14,770 nucleotides of DNA from CF-96 sp036269455. Lineage in GTDB: Bacteria; Chloroflexota; Dormibacteria; Aeolococcales; Aeolococcaceae. Under the pieces are notes generated by a model. That model was not told where the DNA came from. It saw nothing but the letters and a program-made list of their open reading frames with translations, and did not search any database. Both the position numbers and the translations under genes were made by a program. This document shows positions 13,064 to 14,770 of the stretch, piece after piece. Within the stretch, counting starts at the first letter, position 1. Every line of letters starts with the position of its first letter. The DNA is taken from positions 1-14,770 of the forward strand of contig DATARS010000014.1 in assembly GCA_036269455.1 (NCBI GenBank), in the 5' to 3' direction.

Positions 13064-14181
13064 GACCCGGACGAGGGCACCGAGGCCCGGATCGTCGTCC
13101 CCGCGCCGGGCCGGCTGTCGATCTCCAGCCGGCCCCCGGCGCCGGCGGCGCGCTCGCGCATCGAGACCAGCCCGAGGCGGCCGGGACGGACGGCGGCGGG
13201 GTCGAACCCGGCGCCGTCGTCGCTCACCTCGAGGATCACGCCGCCGCCCTGCTCGCGCAGCCGGACCTCGACCCGGCCCGGCCGGCCGTGGCGCACCGCG
13301 TTGCGCAGTGCCTCCTGGCCGATGCGGTAGAGCGCCTCGCGGGCGGCCGCCGTCAGCGCCGGCTCGACGCCGGGCACGCACTCGACGGCGACGCCGCGGT
13401 AGCGCGAGGCCACCGCCGCGGCGACCCGCTCGAGGGCGGCCCGCAGCCCCTGCTCGAGCAGCGCCCCGGGGTGGAGCTCGACGAGCAGCTCGCGCATCTC
13501 GGTCAGCGCGGTGTCGGCCATCGCCGCCACCTCCTCGAGCGCCGCCGCGGCCGCCTCGGGCTCGCCGCGGCGCAGCATCGTCAGAGTCGAGCGGGCGCCG
13601 AGCGCGACCCCGTAGATCGCCTGGGTGACCGAGTCGTGGAGCTCGCGGGCGAGCCGCTCGCGCTCCTCCTCGACGGCTCGACGGCGGGCGACGAACTGGG
13701 CGATGGCGTCGGCGACCGAGCCGAGATGGTCGATGACCGGCGGCCCGAGGGCGGTGCAGGAGAAGAGCGCCAGCACCCCGACGACGCGGCCGTCGACGAT
13801 CAGCGGGTGTCCGGCGAAGGCGACCATCGCGGTGGCGCGCGCCCAGGCGTGGTCGTCGATGCGGGGGTCGTGGGCGACGTCGTTGGTCAGCACCGGCCGG
13901 CAGTCGGCGGCGATGGCGCCGATCTTCAGCTCGCCGACCCGCACCCGGCTGTGCTCGCCGTCGAGGTGGGTGTAGAGGCCGGCGCTGGCACGCAGCGCGA
14001 GGGTCTCCCCGTCGGGCTCGAGCACCCAGACGCGGGCGAAGGCGGCGTCGAGGCGCTCGACCACCGCTCCGGCGCAGCGCTGGAGCACCTCGGACATCGC
14101 GCCCCCTCTCGCCAGGGTGGTGCCGCAGTCGGCGAGGAGCGCGGTGAGGCGGCGGTAGTCGTCGGCGTCGGCTGCCATCAT
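13051..14181 (-). CDS. GAF-domain sensor histidine kinase, NarL-type (HisKA_3)
   Basis: 376 aa from the ATG at 14181 (another ATG follows at 14178). There is no membrane segment, so this is a cytosolic sensor. A GAF domain covers about 30-165 (LQRCAGAVVERLDAAFARVW, ASAGLYTHLDG, NDVAHDPRIDDHAWARATAMVAFAGHPL). The dimerisation/phosphoacceptor helix has His182 in ARELHDSVTQAIYG. The ATPase domain shows the N box QEALRNAVRHG (289-299), DDGAGF (321-326) and GRLGLVSMRERA (334-345). It should phosphorylate the divergent LuxR-type regulator. An internal ATG at 14097 with AGAGGGGGCGCG just upstream is an alternative start that would drop 28 residues, but the upstream residues match the usual lead-in to this GAF type. 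The signal could be a small ligand, gas or redox cue; not readable. Confidence 0.92.
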   Translation of the reverse strand: MMAADADDYRRLTALLADCGTTLARGGAMSEVLQRCAGAVVERLDAAFARVWVLEPDGETLALRASAGLYTHLDGEHSRVRVGELKIGAIAADCRPVLTNDVAHDPRIDDHAWARATAMVAFAGHPLIVDGRVVGVLALFSCTALGPPVIDHLGSVADAIAQFVARRRAVEEERERLARELHDSVTQAIYGVALGARSTLTMLRRGEPEAAAAALEEVAAMADTALTEMRELLVELHPGALLEQGLRAALERVAAAVASRYRGVAVECVPGVEPALTAAAREALYRIGQEALRNAVRHGRPGRVEVRLREQGGGVILEVSDDGAGFDPAAVRPGRLGLVSMRERAAGAGGRLEIDSRPGAGTTIRASVPSSGSSGR

Positions 14182-14187
14182 GCCCTC

Positions 14188-14770
14188 ATGATCCGGGTCG
14201 TGGTGGTCGACGACCACTGGGTGGTGCGCCAGGGGCTGCGCCTCTTCCTCGACCAGCAGGAGGGGATCCGCGTCGTCGGCGAGGCGTCCGACGGCGAGGA
14301 GGCGCTCGAGGTCGTCGCCGCGCTGCGCCCCGACGTCGTGCTGATGGACCTTCTCATGCCCCGGCTCGGCGGCGTCGAGGCGACCCGGCGGCTGCGCGAG
14401 CGCTTCCCCGGGGTCGAGGTCGTGGTCCTCACCACCGTCGCCGAGGGCGAGGCGGTGGTCGGGGCGATCGCCGCCGGCGCCACCGGCTACCTGCTCAAGG
14501 AGGCGCGCGGCGAGGCGCTCGCGACCGCGGTGCGCTCCGCCGCCGAGGGCCGGGTCGAGCTCTCGCCCGAGGCCGCCCGCCGGCTGGCGACGGCGATGCG
14601 CCCGCCGCGCCACGCTCAGCCGCTCACCCCGCGGGAGCGGACCGTCCTCGCCCTGGTCGCCGACGGGCTGGCGAACAAGGAGATCGCCGCCCGGCTGCAC
14701 ATCAGCGAGAAGACGGTCAAGGCGCACGTCACCCGGGTGCTCGACAAGCTCGGGGTGCGCAGCCGCACCC
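14188..14770 (+). CDS. NarL/LuxR-family response regulator, 3' end cut off by the window
   Basis: 194 residues are visible and the stop lies beyond the window. The ATG at 14188 gives the canonical opening MIRVVVVDDHWVVRQGL, so the start is secure despite no Shine-Dalgarno; the message may be leaderless or have a very short leader. Receiver domain: acidic pair Asp8/Asp9, phosphoacceptor Asp54 in VVLMDLLMP, Thr in VVLTTVAEG and Lys in GYLLKEA. The LuxR-type helix-turn-helix begins at LTPRERTVLALVADGLANKE and continues through ISEKTVKAHVTRVLDKLGVRSRT, so only a few residues are missing. It should be phosphorylated by the adjacent divergent kinase and bind DNA as a dimer; targets unknown. Its promoter must lie inside the kinase coding region. 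Confidence 0.94.
   Translation, partial: MIRVVVVDDHWVVRQGLRLFLDQQEGIRVVGEASDGEEALEVVAALRPDVVLMDLLMPRLGGVEATRRLRERFPGVEVVVLTTVAEGEAVVGAIAAGATGYLLKEARGEALATAVRSAAEGRVELSPEAARRLATAMRPPRHAQPLTPRERTVLALVADGLANKEIAARLHISEKTVKAHVTRVLDKLGVRSRT

Noticed and set aside
13051..14727. Extended 558-residue histidine kinase
   Set aside because: The N-terminal part is antisense to the response regulator, whose receiver domain and Asp54 are clear; the kinase GAF domain needs no such extension.

Overview
The window is very GC-rich (by eye over 70% G+C) and densely packed with short intergenic gaps. GTG and TTG starts, Tat and lipoprotein signals, LuxR-type two-component genes and DtxR/IdeR-like operators point to a high-GC Gram-positive-like bacterium. 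That could be a deep-branching actinobacterium or a relative such as Chloroflexota or Dormibacterota; the phylum cannot be fixed from sequence reading alone. I saw no rRNA, tRNA, transposase or CRISPR array.

Left part (1-4079), metal and redox proteins: a truncated CHRD-like lipoprotein gene and a ceruloplasmin-like two-domain multicopper oxidase lie on the minus strand. They diverge from a small cysteine-rich winged-helix regulator across an AT-rich promoter. That regulator converges on and overlaps a Fur-family repressor gene, which in turn diverges from a translationally coupled pair of Tat-exported ferritin-like proteins, the second a lipoprotein.

Middle (4101-7219): a minus-strand operon encodes a UBP-type zinc-finger protein, a thioredoxin-reductase-like flavoprotein that lacks the redox CxxC, and a LUD-domain protein. 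Divergent from it is a secreted trypsin-like serine protease.

Iron uptake (7141-10976): a complete minus-strand Fbp-type Fe(III) ABC transporter runs substrate-binding lipoprotein, fused double permease, ATPase. Neighbouring genes overlap by 1 and 4 bases. Its promoter carries two DtxR/IdeR-like boxes, and a very similar box lies between the multicopper oxidase and the winged-helix gene. This suggests one iron-responsive circuit linking iron import with extracytoplasmic iron or copper oxidation and ferritin-like proteins.

Right part (10998-14770): a TetR regulator and a secreted lipase diverge across an 18-bp perfect-arm palindrome. A tandem pair of 54/55-bp hairpin-forming repeats exactly fills the gap between the lipase stop and the stop of a convergent GAF-domain histidine kinase. 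The kinase and its NarL/LuxR-type response regulator (cut by the window edge) are divergent, with start codons only 6 bp apart.

The families are all known. The less ordinary parts are the shared operator motif, the tandem exported ferritin-like pair, the flavoprotein/LUD/UBP operon, the hairpin repeats and the nearly abutting divergent kinase/regulator starts.
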